From Acidobacteriota bacterium (GTDB taxonomy: Bacteria > Acidobacteriota > Terriglobia > Acidiferrales > UBA7541), in the NCBI GenBank assembly GCA_013287135.1, contig JABDEK010000008.1:1-64000 (forward strand): a DNA stretch of 64,000 nucleotides, written 5' to 3'. A program made the position numbers and the translations under genes. The notes beneath the pieces were generated by a model, which saw only the letters and a list, made by a program, of their open reading frames with translations, made no database searches and was not told where the DNA came from. Position 1 is the stretch's first letter, and each line of letters begins with the position of its first letter. Below are positions 8,544-17,657 of the stretch, piece by piece.

Positions 8544-9866
8544 TCAGTCAAAGCTGCCCGTAACTCCCTGAAAACCGTGCTTGGCCTGCTTCCACAGCCA
8601 CTTCATCACGCGGGTGACATCGTAGCAGTAGGCCACGTTGTATCCGAGCGTGGAGAAGCAATGCGGCTCGCAACCCTTTTTCATTTCACTTAGCTGTTGC
8701 ACGTCGAATTTGTGATTCGCCACCGTTCCCCAGTCATATTTCGCGTTGTACATCGGGAAACATGGCGCCACGGTTCCGTCCGTGCGAATGATGAGCCAGT
8801 TCTGGCCGGCGCGGCAGCCCCAGTGCTCGCCTTCTCCACGCATAAAGCGCTTCATTTTTTGCAGACGAGGAATCGAATCAACCATTTTGTAACCCTGGCG
8901 CTGCTTGTCGATGAGGTAGTCAAGCAGGTCATCAACGACCGGGAAATCCTGAGGCCGAATGTACGTATCGTTTTCATGCAGATGCTGAAAGTGCGTTTGC
9001 TCCATCATCGGCGCTTCGTTCACATGAAACGTCATCGAAATCCCATGGTCGTGAGCGATTTCAACGAGCCGCTTCACATCGTCGATGTTGGTCCGGCAGA
9101 TATTCGTGTTGAAGAAAACGGTGTAGCCGTAGCGATACTGGCGCTTCACCAGATATTCGAATTGCGATGCAACGTGCTCAAACGCTTTCGGCAGCCCGGG
9201 CTTTTCGTTGATGCAGTCCACTGCAAAATTAATGGTGGCGATTCCGGCGTCCGCGAGGCGGTCAATCACCGGCGGACGCAGCAGACGAGCGTTCGTTGCC
9301 AGGTAAATCCAGAAGTCTTTCTTGGCAGCGTAGTAGATCACTTTGTGCACGAAGTCCGGGCGCAGCAAAGGTTCTCCGCCAGTGGGGGCGAGCACGCGGC
9401 AGGGCGTAGACGCGAGCCAGTCGACAGCTCTTCGCGCGGTGTCTTCGGTCATCCCTTTCACGCGGTTGTCGTAGGACCAGCAATAATGGCAATCAAGGTT
9501 GCATTTCCATTCGGTGAAAAGGTAGGCGATGATCGGCTGGAAGTCGCCCGGCGCAATGCGCGATTTGAAATACGGAAACATCCAGCCTTTCATGTTGTCG
9601 AGAATGCGCGAAGCGGGCCAATTCCTTTGCCCGGTCTCAACCACCTTCTGATGCTCGGTGATTTCTTCCGCAGTCAAGTCGTGCAGCAAGTGTGGATGTT
9701 GCGGGAAGACCGGCTCCGGCAAATACTGAAGCTCGCGAACGGCGGGCGTTTGTGATCCAGACGAGGACGTTTGCAAAAGTTGGTGAAGCGGAACATCCAG
9801 CCGGAAGGGGCGCTCGGGAACAGTAGGTAACGGGTATTGCGATGGATTTTGTGCTAGCTGGGACAT
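8544..9866 (-). CDS. Radical SAM enzyme with SPASM-like C-terminus (440 aa)
   Basis: The start is placed at ATG 9866 because AGGAGGG lies eight bases before it; an upstream in-frame ATG at 9896 has no such site. The core cluster motif is CNLDCHYC (Cys122, 126 and 129), followed by the SAM-binding segment APTGGEPLLRPDF. The C-terminal quarter has a second group of cysteines (GCRAGQNW, TVAPCFPMY, KKGCEPHCFS, AYCYD), suggesting extra iron-sulfur clusters of SPASM or twitch type. Such enzymes modify peptides, porphyrins or other small molecules. Two contexts suggest substrates: hemY directly downstream (heme precursor) and a divergent aromatic-repeat protein (peptide modification). Neither is shown by the sequence. 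Confidence 0.85.
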   Translation of the reverse strand: MSQLAQNPSQYPLPTVPERPFRLDVPLHQLLQTSSSGSQTPAVRELQYLPEPVFPQHPHLLHDLTAEEITEHQKVVETGQRNWPASRILDNMKGWMFPYFKSRIAPGDFQPIIAYLFTEWKCNLDCHYCWSYDNRVKGMTEDTARRAVDWLASTPCRVLAPTGGEPLLRPDFVHKVIYYAAKKDFWIYLATNARLLRPPVIDRLADAGIATINFAVDCINEKPGLPKAFEHVASQFEYLVKRQYRYGYTVFFNTNICRTNIDDVKRLVEIAHDHGISMTFHVNEAPMMEQTHFQHLHENDTYIRPQDFPVVDDLLDYLIDKQRQGYKMVDSIPRLQKMKRFMRGEGEHWGCRAGQNWLIIRTDGTVAPCFPMYNAKYDWGTVANHKFDVQQLSEMKKGCEPHCFSTLGYNVAYCYDVTRVMKWLWKQAKHGFQGVTGSFD

Positions 9867-10394
9867 GAAACCCTCCTTGTCGCCCAGCTTTCCCAAGAGT
9901 TCTGGGCGTTACGATGTTGTGTCAGGCAGAAACTCTTTTGATCGGCAGCGCCGTTTCCCGCTGCACTTCCTCCAATTGTTCGAACTATAACTATTATTGC
10001 GATTCGCGTATGTCCGCTGCCGTACCATCTCAAGCAATAATTCCTGATCCCCTCTGCTCGAGTTGTGCCGCCGAAACTAACTCCCCATTCGAACTAATTT
10101 CAATCAGGAGGCTGGAATTGAATTTGATTGTGCGATACGCGCTGAAATGATAGATACGTTCATAGGCCAGCGGCTATGCTGCATCCTGGCGCATGCCGCA
10201 TTTTCCTAGGTTCCTAAAACAAAAAGATGGCGAGTTTTGTGCAACTCACTCTCGATAGCGGAGCTGCACGGCTAGCTTTGATTGCGAAGAAAGCCGGCCG
10301 CTCCAAGGCGTGCCCGCCTCGCCACTTACCGCAACGGGCGCCGCAAGGGGTGACGCGACGGGCACTAAAACAGAGTGAGCAGGCAGGGAGGAAC
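9867..10394. other. 528-bp divergent intergenic region
   Basis: The region separates the radical SAM gene (minus) from the YXWGXW gene (plus) and must hold both promoters. Short open frames here (for example 9914-10150) have no ribosome site and no protein-like pattern. The last 170 bases before 10395 stay open in the frame of the downstream gene but read as arginine-rich non-coding sequence. No clear operator or RNA structure was recognised. Confidence 0.5.
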
Positions 10395-11516
10395 ATGATG
10401 CGTGCTGGGATTGTTATTCGCTCGATGCTGTTTGCGGTTGTGATGCTGGTTTTCTCTCACGGGGCATTTGCTCAAATCGGCATTTCGGTGGGCTTCGGCC
10501 CGCCATTGCTTCCCATATATGAGCAGCCGATCCTTCCTGCCGACGGCTATCTATGGGCGCCCGGTTACTGGGGCTATGACTACTCCGCTAACGACTACTA
10601 CTGGGTGCCGGGCACCTGGGTCTATCCCCCTCAACCTGGCTTCCTGTGGACCCCGGGTTATTGGGGCTGGGGCGGAAACGCGTACTATTTTAATCAAGGA
10701 TATTGGGGCCCGACAGTGGGTTACTACGGCGGTATCAACTACGGCTACGGATACGGCGGAGTTGGATATGAGGGCGGGCGCTGGGAAGGGAATCACTTCG
10801 TGTACAACACTTCTGTGAATCACGTAAACACCGCCGTCATCCGCAGCACCTACACCGCACCGGTGAGCAATGCGTCTGAAAACCACGTCAGCTACAACGG
10901 TGGTAGCGGCGGGGTGGAAGCGCGTCCGACGGCGCAGCAAGAGTCATACGCCAAAGAGCAACATGTGGGTCCGGTGGCGGCGCAAACGCAGCACATGCAG
11001 GTCGCCCGAAATAATCCTGAGCTGCGCGCGTCTGTGAACCAAGGCAAACCGCCAATCGCGGCTACGGCCAAACCCGATGACTTCACAACTGGCTTTGTAG
11101 CTGCACAACAAGCGGGGGGCGAGTACAAAGCTCCTCCCACGAATGCTGCGAGCGCCAACGTGTCGCATATCAGCACCATCGATCACGCCAGCGAATTGCC
11201 GGCTCACGAGTTCAAGGCGCCGAACACCGGCAGCGCAGCAACCGACAAAAGTTACCAGCAGCAACTAAACGAACTATCTGCTCGGCAAACGCAGGATCAC
11301 GAGACGCTCGAGCAGCAACAAGAAGAAGAGCACCAGCAAGCCACTCAGAAAAACTACAGTGATCGGCAAATACAACAGATGGAGCAGCGTCATTCTCAGC
11401 AAACGCAACAGCTCGAGCAGCAGCATGCCACTCAGAATAAGCAGATGGAGCAGCGGCAATCGTCGCAGAGTTGGTCTAAGCAGCAGAACAGTTCTAACGG
11501 CGGAAAGCCGCACTGA
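10395..11516 (+). CDS. Secreted YXWGXW-repeat protein with Gln-rich coiled-coil tail (373 aa)
   Basis: Start ATG at 10395 (or the adjacent 10398) follows AGGGAGGA; the longer frame from 10227 is non-coding. Residues 1-27 are a signal peptide. Residues about 45-150 repeat aromatic-glycine units such as APGYWGYDY, VPGTWV, TPGYWGWGG and NQGYWGP, the YXWGXW-repeat family. The middle is Ser/Asn/Val-rich, and the last 100 residues are dominated by Gln, His and Glu (QQQEEEHQQATQ, QMEQRH) with heptad-like spacing, probably a coiled coil. Function is unknown; the family is common in Acidobacteria and other soil bacteria and is thought to act at the cell surface. A second, clearly related gene lies at 27488-28651. 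Confidence 0.85.
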   Translation: MMRAGIVIRSMLFAVVMLVFSHGAFAQIGISVGFGPPLLPIYEQPILPADGYLWAPGYWGYDYSANDYYWVPGTWVYPPQPGFLWTPGYWGWGGNAYYFNQGYWGPTVGYYGGINYGYGYGGVGYEGGRWEGNHFVYNTSVNHVNTAVIRSTYTAPVSNASENHVSYNGGSGGVEARPTAQQESYAKEQHVGPVAAQTQHMQVARNNPELRASVNQGKPPIAATAKPDDFTTGFVAAQQAGGEYKAPPTNAASANVSHISTIDHASELPAHEFKAPNTGSAATDKSYQQQLNELSARQTQDHETLEQQQEEEHQQATQKNYSDRQIQQMEQRHSQQTQQLEQQHATQNKQMEQRQSSQSWSKQQNSSNGGKPH

Positions 11517-11528
11517 TTTTGCGACGGT

Positions 11529-12045
11529 CTATTCGTAGCGCAGCGCGAATATTGGATCGACGCGCATTGCACGGCGCGCCGGAATGTAGCATGCCAGGAC
11601 AGCCACAATAATCAACAGCATTGCGACGCCGGCTCGTCCTCTGGACGAAACGCTCGCCCAAGAATTGGCCGTACGCCGAGCGTTGAAAAAAAATCCGCAG
11701 AAATCGTGTAACCGCTCAGACGCTCCGCTTCACCCCAACCGATGAAGATGTGATCTTCGTTCCGGTACATGGCCATGGATGAAAACGTTTTCGTGTCGCG
11801 TTGCCAGTCGAGGAAATTCAGGTAGGAGATGGGGCCTTGATCGACTCCGGAAGTTTTTCCGTAAATCGCGACGAGCTGGCCGGGCTGCGGGTAAGGCAGC
11901 GGATTCAGCAGGACGCCGTTGACTACAGAAAATAGAGCTGTATTCGCGCCAATGCCCAGCGCCAACGTCAAAATTGCTATGGCGGCAAACCCTGGGGACT
12001 TGGCGAGCGTGCGAAGCCCGTAGCGCAAGTCTGAAGCGTGTTCAT
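11529..12045 (-). pseudogene. ADOP-type FtsX permease remnant with large internal deletion
   Basis: Read on the minus strand, the first part is the N-terminus of a MacB/FtsX-like orphan permease (LAKSPGFAAIAILTLALGIG, then LLNPLPYPQPGQLVAIYG) running to [11 protein letters not shown]. At about 11625 the sequence jumps, with a frame change, to the last 30 residues of the same family ([20 protein letters not shown], ending FALRYE and a TAG at 11529). Roughly 650 residues are missing compared with the intact relative at 35260-37935. A second lesion is at the start: ATG 12045, after GGGAGGC, leads into the wrong frame unless one G is restored in CAGAC near 12030. So the gene is dead by both deletion and frameshift. 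Confidence 0.85.
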
Positions 12046-12269
12046 GCTGCCTCCCATACCTGGCCCCAGGCAGGATGAGGAGCTATCGTAGCGCAAGAAA
12101 CATGTGTCATTCCCGAGCGACCAACAAGGTCAAACGATACTCTATCTAGTGAAGGTTATGTTGCGAGGGTATATCCTGGGAACGATGTTTTTAGCCCTAA
12201 ATGCCGTGGTGCTTCCCCTCGAAGCGTTGTCCCACCTAGTTTTTGTTAGGGCTATTAGGAGATGAAACG

Positions 12270-12848
12270 ATGAAAGCAGCCTTGGCCTTCTTGCTCTTGC
12301 CGCTTGCTTGGGTGTCTTTTGCATTCTCATCAATAATGCCAATCCCGCAACAGTCGCAGAACGGGAATGAATGGCGACAAACTCAAAGGACTGATCCTGT
12401 CCGCGGTGAATACACTCGATATAGTGTAGCGGGTAAATTCATCAAATCACCTCCTGGAGATGAGTCCGGCCGCCCCTTATTGGTCGTGGACTGCGGCGCC
12501 TATAATCGTTCGCACAAGTCCAAGTTCTTCCGTGGAATTCTCGTGGTGGGCGATCCTCTGAAGATTGACTGGGTTGAGCCGGAAGAGATCCATGGAATCT
12601 CTTACTTTCCGAAAGTTGACGCGGTATATCGATTGAACGATGCCAAAGAGGAAAAAGAGGAGTGGACGCCATCGACGGATAAGACTTCTGCCTCTTTTTC
12701 TAAAGGCTCGCTTGAGAAAATGCTCCGCGCGCATACCGTTGAGATAACGGCGCAGGATACGAACGGCTCACCAATCGTCATGCAATTTGGTATGCCGGAC
12801 CCAACCCCCGTCGAACAAGGTTGCGAGGTGGATGAACACAAAAAGTAA
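12270..12848 (+). CDS. Hypothetical secreted protein (192 aa)
   Basis: Start ATG at 12270 with TAGGAG about nine bases upstream; an earlier in-frame TTG at 12243 lacks a site. The first 20 residues (MKAALAFLLLPLAWVSFAFS) are a signal peptide. The mature part is a mixed alpha/beta protein with two cysteines (VVDCGAY, EQGCEVDEHKK) that could form a disulfide. I recognise no family. It stands alone between two pseudogene remnants, but its codon pattern and ribosome site suggest it is expressed. Confidence 0.65.
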   Translation: MKAALAFLLLPLAWVSFAFSSIMPIPQQSQNGNEWRQTQRTDPVRGEYTRYSVAGKFIKSPPGDESGRPLLVVDCGAYNRSHKSKFFRGILVVGDPLKIDWVEPEEIHGISYFPKVDAVYRLNDAKEEKEEWTPSTDKTSASFSKGSLEKMLRAHTVEITAQDTNGSPIVMQFGMPDPTPVEQGCEVDEHKK

Positions 12849-12865
12849 GCCGGGCGCTTTTTTAG

Positions 12866-13012
12866 CTAAAACCGGGTTTTGCTGCGGTACTGGCGATAAG
12901 CGTCGCCGAAGGTTGCTTCGAGGACGCGGGCTTCGTTGCGCGCGCGCAAGACCTGCATGAAAATTATCAACAACAATACCGGCAGTGCCCACCGATAGCG
13001 AGCAGCACTGGA
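12866..13012 (-). pseudogene. Remnant of an isoprenylcysteine methyltransferase-type membrane protein
   Basis: On the minus strand an open stretch of 48 codons ends at a TAG at 12866. It reads ALPVLLLIIFMQVLRARNEA then RVLEATFGDAYRQYRSKTRF. The hydrophobic segment followed by E-x-x-x-L-E-x-x-F-G-x-x-Y-x-x-Y-R is the C-terminal end of the ICMT/PEMT family of membrane methyltransferases. Stop codons close the frame directly upstream, and no further part of the gene is visible, so only the tail survives. The assignment rests on this short pattern. Confidence 0.55.
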
Positions 13013-13298
13013 TCATGTTTACGTAATTTCATCGTCCTCAGCAAATGCCAGAGACGCGCCGGACTCGCTCCGCTTCGCCGTCCTGGCGAAGGCCTCGGCA
13101 GCAAAATTGAAGGCTATTTGTAGCACGCGTGCGGCCCGGATTAAAATGCTGCAATTTCCGCAACGCCGGTAGTTGGCGCATCCCTCGCATTCTTCTTTTT
13201 TTTTAAGTTCGGGAACTTGGCGGAATTTATTTACGTTTCATATGGGCAGATTGAAGGTGAGATTTGGTAACCAGTCGAGGGATCGAGAGGAATTGACA

Positions 13299-14825
13299 AT
13301 GGCCAGATTTTCATTCGCGGGGGCTGTAACCGTGTTGGGCGCAGTATTCGTGGCGACTGCCTTCATAGGCGCTGCTGAGAGTTCGCCATCAGTTGCGGCC
13401 CTGAGGCGTGCGAATGACCGTGCTACCGTCTTAAAGCGATTGGATGGCGGCACAATCACGGCGGCGGAAATTGATGCGACTGTTAAGCGGATGATGAAAG
13501 CGGCGGAGGTGCCGGGGGCGGGGATTGTCATCATCAACGGCGGGAGGGTTGTGTTCGCGAAAGGCTATGGCCTGCGCGACAAGGAAAAAAATCTCCCACT
13601 GACGGAAAACACGGTGATGAGCGGCGCGTCGTTCACCAAGGTGGTGTTCGCGTATATGGCGATGAAGCTGGTGGACAAAGGCGTGCTGGACTTGGACAAG
13701 CCAGTCTATGAATATTTACCCAAGCCGCTGCCGGAATACGACGCCTATAAAGATTTGGCGGGGGACGAGCGCTACAAATTGATCACGGCGCGCATGTTGT
13801 TGGACCATACAAGCGGCTTTCCGAATTTTCGTTGGATCAATGACGACCGAAAATTGAACATCAATTTTCAGCCCGGGTCGCGGTATGCGTATTCGGGCGA
13901 GGGAATTAACCTGCTGCAGTTTGTAATCGAGACGATTACGAAACGGCCGTTGCAGGATTTGATGCAGGAAAATGTTTTTCAGCCTCTGGGCATGACGCGC
14001 AGCAGCGTGGTGTGGCAAGCGCGATTCGAGGAAGACTATGCGAACGGCTACGACGAAACTGGGCGTTCGCTGGGGCCGCTCAGATGGAAGAATCCGAATG
14101 CGGCGGGATCGTTATCGACTACTCCAGTGGATTTTGCGCGGTTCATGCAGGCAATTTTGGACGGCAAGGGGCTGCGCACGCGAACTGGGGGGCGCATGCT
14201 CAGCGCTCAGATTCCAATTCTGGCCAAGCACGAGTTTCCCACCATGGAAAATCAACTGACGGACGAAAATAAATCCATACGGCTGAGTTATGGGTTGGGA
14301 TGGGGACTTTATTGGTCGCCGCACGGCGAGGTGTTTTTTAAAGAGGGGCACGACGACGGCTGGCGCAATTACTGCGTGGGATTCCGGATGCCGAAAGACG
14401 GCATGATTATCATGACCAATAGCGGAAACGGGGAAGGGATTTACAAGGAGCTGCTGGAAAAAGTGCTCGCGGATACATATACCCCGATCGAGTGGGAACG
14501 ATTTACGCCGTACGATCAGTTGCCGCCGCGTCCGCCGCTGAAGCAGCACACGAAAGTGAACGTTGACGCGCAGACGCTGGAAAAATATGTGGGGCGATAT
14601 GGCACGCCGCCGGGGTTGATTCTTGTGGTGCGGCGTGAAGGCGACCATCTTACCGTGCAGGAAAATGACGAGCCGGTGCAGGAGTTGGACGCCGAGGGCG
14701 CTGCCCAATTTTTCTCGACGGTTGCCGATGATGTGTTTACGTTCGAGATGGACTCGAGTGGCAAAGTGACGCGGATGGTTCTGCGGTCCGGCGACGAAAC
14801 AATTCCCATTGATCGAATCGACTAA
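13299..14825 (+). CDS. Secreted class C beta-lactamase-fold serine hydrolase (508 aa)
   Basis: Start ATG at 13299 follows GAGAGG; the frame extends upstream to 13173 without a better site. A signal peptide covers about residues 1-26. The active-site serine motif is SFTK (Ser111, Lys114), and the tyrosine motif is Y-S-G (Tyr198). The final KTG-like element is replaced by EGHDDGW near residue 350, as in esterase-like members of this family. A C-terminal domain after residue 420 (YVGRYGTPPGLILVVRREGD) matches the lipocalin-like tail found in many of these proteins. The likely role is a periplasmic esterase or D-aminopeptidase; true beta-lactamase activity is less likely. It stands alone. Confidence 0.87.
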   Translation: MARFSFAGAVTVLGAVFVATAFIGAAESSPSVAALRRANDRATVLKRLDGGTITAAEIDATVKRMMKAAEVPGAGIVIINGGRVVFAKGYGLRDKEKNLPLTENTVMSGASFTKVVFAYMAMKLVDKGVLDLDKPVYEYLPKPLPEYDAYKDLAGDERYKLITARMLLDHTSGFPNFRWINDDRKLNINFQPGSRYAYSGEGINLLQFVIETITKRPLQDLMQENVFQPLGMTRSSVVWQARFEEDYANGYDETGRSLGPLRWKNPNAAGSLSTTPVDFARFMQAILDGKGLRTRTGGRMLSAQIPILAKHEFPTMENQLTDENKSIRLSYGLGWGLYWSPHGEVFFKEGHDDGWRNYCVGFRMPKDGMIIMTNSGNGEGIYKELLEKVLADTYTPIEWERFTPYDQLPPRPPLKQHTKVNVDAQTLEKYVGRYGTPPGLILVVRREGDHLTVQENDEPVQELDAEGAAQFFSTVADDVFTFEMDSSGKVTRMVLRSGDETIPIDRID

Positions 14826-14884
14826 GTTGTAGAGATTCATAACAGCGAAGGTTCACGATTAAACTGCACCGCAGGTCCTGCGTC

Positions 14885-14899
14885 GGCCGAAAAACGGCC
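14885..14899 (+). terminator. Small GC hairpin after the serine hydrolase
   Basis: GGCCG, a five-A loop and CGGCC lie 60 bases past the stop codon and are followed by TCTTTC. It is a weak candidate terminator. A few bases on, GGGCCCTCG occurs twice in tandem (14956-14973). Confidence 0.35.
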
Positions 14900-15092
14900 T
14901 CTTTCGGGATGACCAGGTAAGAAAAAAAAACAAAATCAGGAAAAAATACGAGGCCGGGCCCTCGGGGCCCTCGGTCAGTGGGACGACTGGTCGAGGTAAA
15001 CGGGGTATACTGCGGGCGAAGTTTTTGCGTCGCTAACCGGAATTTCTTCGGAAGTGGGCTCAGCAATTCATCGAAGTCGGGAAAGAGACCAG

Positions 15093-15587
15093 ATGAGGAC
15101 CAAGCAAATTAGCGTGCAGCGGTTTAGTCTTATTTCTTCAAAGAAATTTAACGATGTGGTGGCGAAGATTGCGGCGGGAGTTGGGCATCCTGACACGCGC
15201 GCGATGTTCAAGAACATCGGCTTGGCGAAAAATTACGACGAAGCGGAGAAAGCCATTCAGCCGGGACTAGGTCCGACGGGCTTGATGGAGTTTATGCGAT
15301 TCGATCATGGCGAAGTCTTACGCAAAGACCATGGAGAGAAAGCGGCGCGGGTGATGCGTTTTCTGATCGGCAATCCGTTGGTGATGAAGAGAATGGTGGA
15401 GCATGTTCCGGACGCGGGATCGTACGCGCCCGTGACGATACTTGTTGATGAGCGAGCGGACGGCGTGCACATTTCTTACGACACCATGATGAGTTTGCTG
15501 ACGCCGTATGGAAACGCGGAGGCGCTGAAGGTTGCAAAGGAACTGGACGGGAAGATTGAAGCGCTGTTGACTGAAGCGGCGAAGTGA
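15093..15587 (+). CDS. DUF302 family protein (164 aa)
   Basis: Start ATG at 15093 with GGGAAAGAGA upstream. The protein matches the pattern of DUF302: an N-terminal strand-helix unit (SSKKFNDVVAKIAA), a central acidic part, and a closing SYAPVTILVDERADGVHISY followed by a C-terminal helix. DUF302 proteins are small, usually cytoplasmic and of unknown function; some lie near redox or sulfur genes. No membrane segment or signal peptide is seen. A DUF4126 membrane protein gene follows 85 bases downstream on the same strand and a disulfide oxidoreductase after that, so the three might be co-transcribed. Confidence 0.75.
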   Translation: MRTKQISVQRFSLISSKKFNDVVAKIAAGVGHPDTRAMFKNIGLAKNYDEAEKAIQPGLGPTGLMEFMRFDHGEVLRKDHGEKAARVMRFLIGNPLVMKRMVEHVPDAGSYAPVTILVDERADGVHISYDTMMSLLTPYGNAEALKVAKELDGKIEALLTEAAK

Positions 15588-15672
15588 CGATAAGAATCAT
15601 CCTGGTTGATGGGTGAGCGCCAGGCGCGATTGGATAAACCGGAATCCACAAGCGCGAAGAGGAGACGCCTGC

Positions 15673-16146
15673 ATGAGTTCGACCGAAGCGCTGGTGATGG
15701 TATTTCTGATTGGCGTGATTGCGGGACTGCGCTCGCTGACTGCGCCTGCAGCGGTGGCGTGGGCGGCATGCGGGCGTGGAATTCTAACCAACACGCCATT
15801 TCATTTTATGGGATCGCGCGTCGCCGCCATTCTCTTCACGGTTCTGGCGATTATTGAGTTGATTACGGATAAGCTTGCGTCCACACCGAGCCGATTGGCG
15901 GCACCTGGCTTAATCGCTCGCATCATTACCGGCGGACTTTCGGGGTCCTGCCTTGCGGCGGCGGAAGGGCAATCGATTGCATTTGGAGCCGTACTCGGTG
16001 TCCTCGGTGGTGTGGCGGGTGCTTTCTTAGGCTACGGAGTTCGCACGCATCTGGTGAAGGGGCAAAAACTTCCAGGTTTGCCTAGCGCGTTCTTGGAAGA
16101 TGCGGTGGCGATTGGCGGCGCGATATTTATCGTGTCGCGATTTTAA
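15673..16146 (+). CDS. DUF4126-type membrane protein (157 aa)
   Basis: Start ATG at 15673 follows AGAGGAGA. The protein is almost entirely hydrophobic with four or five transmembrane stretches (for example [20 protein letters not shown] and [20 protein letters not shown]) and the conserved GLRSLTAPA opening of DUF4126. Its function is unknown. It ends 62 bases before a pyridine-nucleotide-disulfide oxidoreductase gene on the same strand. Confidence 0.75.
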   Translation: MSSTEALVMVFLIGVIAGLRSLTAPAAVAWAACGRGILTNTPFHFMGSRVAAILFTVLAIIELITDKLASTPSRLAAPGLIARIITGGLSGSCLAAAEGQSIAFGAVLGVLGGVAGAFLGYGVRTHLVKGQKLPGLPSAFLEDAVAIGGAIFIVSRF

Positions 16147-16208
16147 GTGGGCGTTTTAGATCTAAATTTCAAGCTGCGGAATATTTCCAGCCTCGAGGTA
16201 TTTTTCCG

Positions 16209-17600
16209 ATGAATCCTTCCGACCAATTTCAAGCCATCGTAATCGGTTCCGGGCAAGGCGGCAATCCGTTGTGTGTGTCGCTGGCGCAGGCAGGATTTCG
16301 TACGGCGCTGATCGAGCGACAGTTTGTCGGCGGGACGTGCGTGAACTATGGGTGCACGCCGACGAAAACCATGGTGGCGAGCGCACGTGTCGCTTATTTG
16401 GCGCGGCGAGGATCTGACTACGGCGTTCAAACTGGGGACATTCGCGTGGACATGGGGCGAGTGCGGCAACGAAAGCGCGGAGTGGTGGAGAGCTTTCGCA
16501 CCGGGAGGGAAGGGCGTTTTAAGAACCTAGCAAACTTCGAGCTGATTTTCGGCGAGGCTAGTTTTACTGGCGCAAGAACTTTGCGCGTGCAGCTAAGAGA
16601 TGGAGGAGTTCGTGAACTTAGCGGCGAGAAGATTTTTATCGATGCGGGGACGCGGCCTGCGGTGCCGGCGATCGATGGGCTGCGCGATGTGCCGTTTTTC
16701 GACAGCACTTCGATCATGGAATTGGACAGCCTACCGGAACATTTGATCGTGCTCGGCGGCGGATACGTGGGGTTGGAGTTTGGGCAGATGTTTCGGCGGT
16801 TCGGCAGCCGCGTGACAATCGTGCAGGCCGGACCGCAATTGTTGAAAGGTGAGGACGCGGACGTGGCCGGCGCCGTGGCGCAAATTTTGCAACAAGACAG
16901 CGTGTCAGTGCTGTTGAACGCGAAAGCCACGGGCATTACAAAGACCGGTGCGCAGATTCATGTGACCGTGCGTGCAGGCGAAGAATCGCACGTTGTGGAT
17001 GGCTCACATTTGCTGGTGGCTACCGGGCGCACGCCGAATACGGATACTTTGAATTTGGCGGCTGCGGGCGTTGCGACGGATACGCACGGGTTCATTCCAG
17101 TGAATGCGAAACTGGAGACCAACGTCCCGGAGATTTACGCGATGGGAGATATCAACGGCGGGCCAGCCTTTACACACATTTCTTACGATGACTTTCGCAT
17201 TTTGCGGACGAACTTGATTGAGAAGGGGAATGCTTCGACGGAAGGGCGTCTGGTGCCTTACACGCTTTACACGGATCCGCAGCTTGGGCGCGTTGGCCTG
17301 ACCGAACAGCAAGCCCGTGCGCAGAATGGGAAAGTGCGCGTGGCCAGGATGCCGATGACGTCCGTAGCGCGAGCGACGGAAACCGGCGAGACTCGCGGAT
17401 TTATGAAGGCTATTGTGGACGCCGACAGCGGACAGATCCTTGGCGCGGCTGTGCTGGGAATTGAAGGCGGAGAAATTATGTCGATGCTGGAATTGGCGAT
17501 GATGGGCAAGCTAAGTCATACAGTTTTGCGTGATGCCATTTTTGCGCATCCGACGCTCGCCGAATCGCTGAACAATTTGTTTTTGCATTTCGATTCGTAG
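16209..17600 (+). CDS. Pyridine nucleotide-disulfide oxidoreductase, mercuric-reductase-like (463 aa)
   Basis: The protein has the three domains of the class I flavoprotein disulfide reductases: an FAD site at residues 10-18 (IVIGSGQGG), the redox disulfide [13 protein letters not shown] (Cys44, Cys49), an NAD(P)H site near 186 ([10 protein letters not shown]), and the C-terminal dimer domain with HPTLAE (His447, Glu452). It resembles MerA-type sequences but has neither the N-terminal heavy-metal domain nor the C-terminal vicinal cysteines of MerA, so real Hg(II) reduction is doubtful. The substrate is unknown; a small disulfide or quinone is possible. It follows the DUF302 and DUF4126 genes on the same strand. 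Confidence 0.87.
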   Translation: MNPSDQFQAIVIGSGQGGNPLCVSLAQAGFRTALIERQFVGGTCVNYGCTPTKTMVASARVAYLARRGSDYGVQTGDIRVDMGRVRQRKRGVVESFRTGREGRFKNLANFELIFGEASFTGARTLRVQLRDGGVRELSGEKIFIDAGTRPAVPAIDGLRDVPFFDSTSIMELDSLPEHLIVLGGGYVGLEFGQMFRRFGSRVTIVQAGPQLLKGEDADVAGAVAQILQQDSVSVLLNAKATGITKTGAQIHVTVRAGEESHVVDGSHLLVATGRTPNTDTLNLAAAGVATDTHGFIPVNAKLETNVPEIYAMGDINGGPAFTHISYDDFRILRTNLIEKGNASTEGRLVPYTLYTDPQLGRVGLTEQQARAQNGKVRVARMPMTSVARATETGETRGFMKAIVDADSGQILGAAVLGIEGGEIMSMLELAMMGKLSHTVLRDAIFAHPTLAESLNNLFLHFDS

Positions 17601-17657
17601 CTCGAGACGCGATAGACATGCTGTGCAAAAATATGCGTCGCGTACCAACGCACGAGT

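Noticed and set aside
8697-9755. 352-codon plus-strand frame
   Set aside because: Antisense to the radical SAM gene, which has its cysteine motif and a strong ribosome site.
9914-10150. 78-codon frame in the divergent gap
   Set aside because: No ribosome site, many Cys/Ser residues without pattern, no family resemblance.
16209-17600. Mercuric reductase (merA)
   Set aside because: The N-terminal metal domain and C-terminal Cys pair of MerA are missing and no mer genes are nearby, so only the general family is called.
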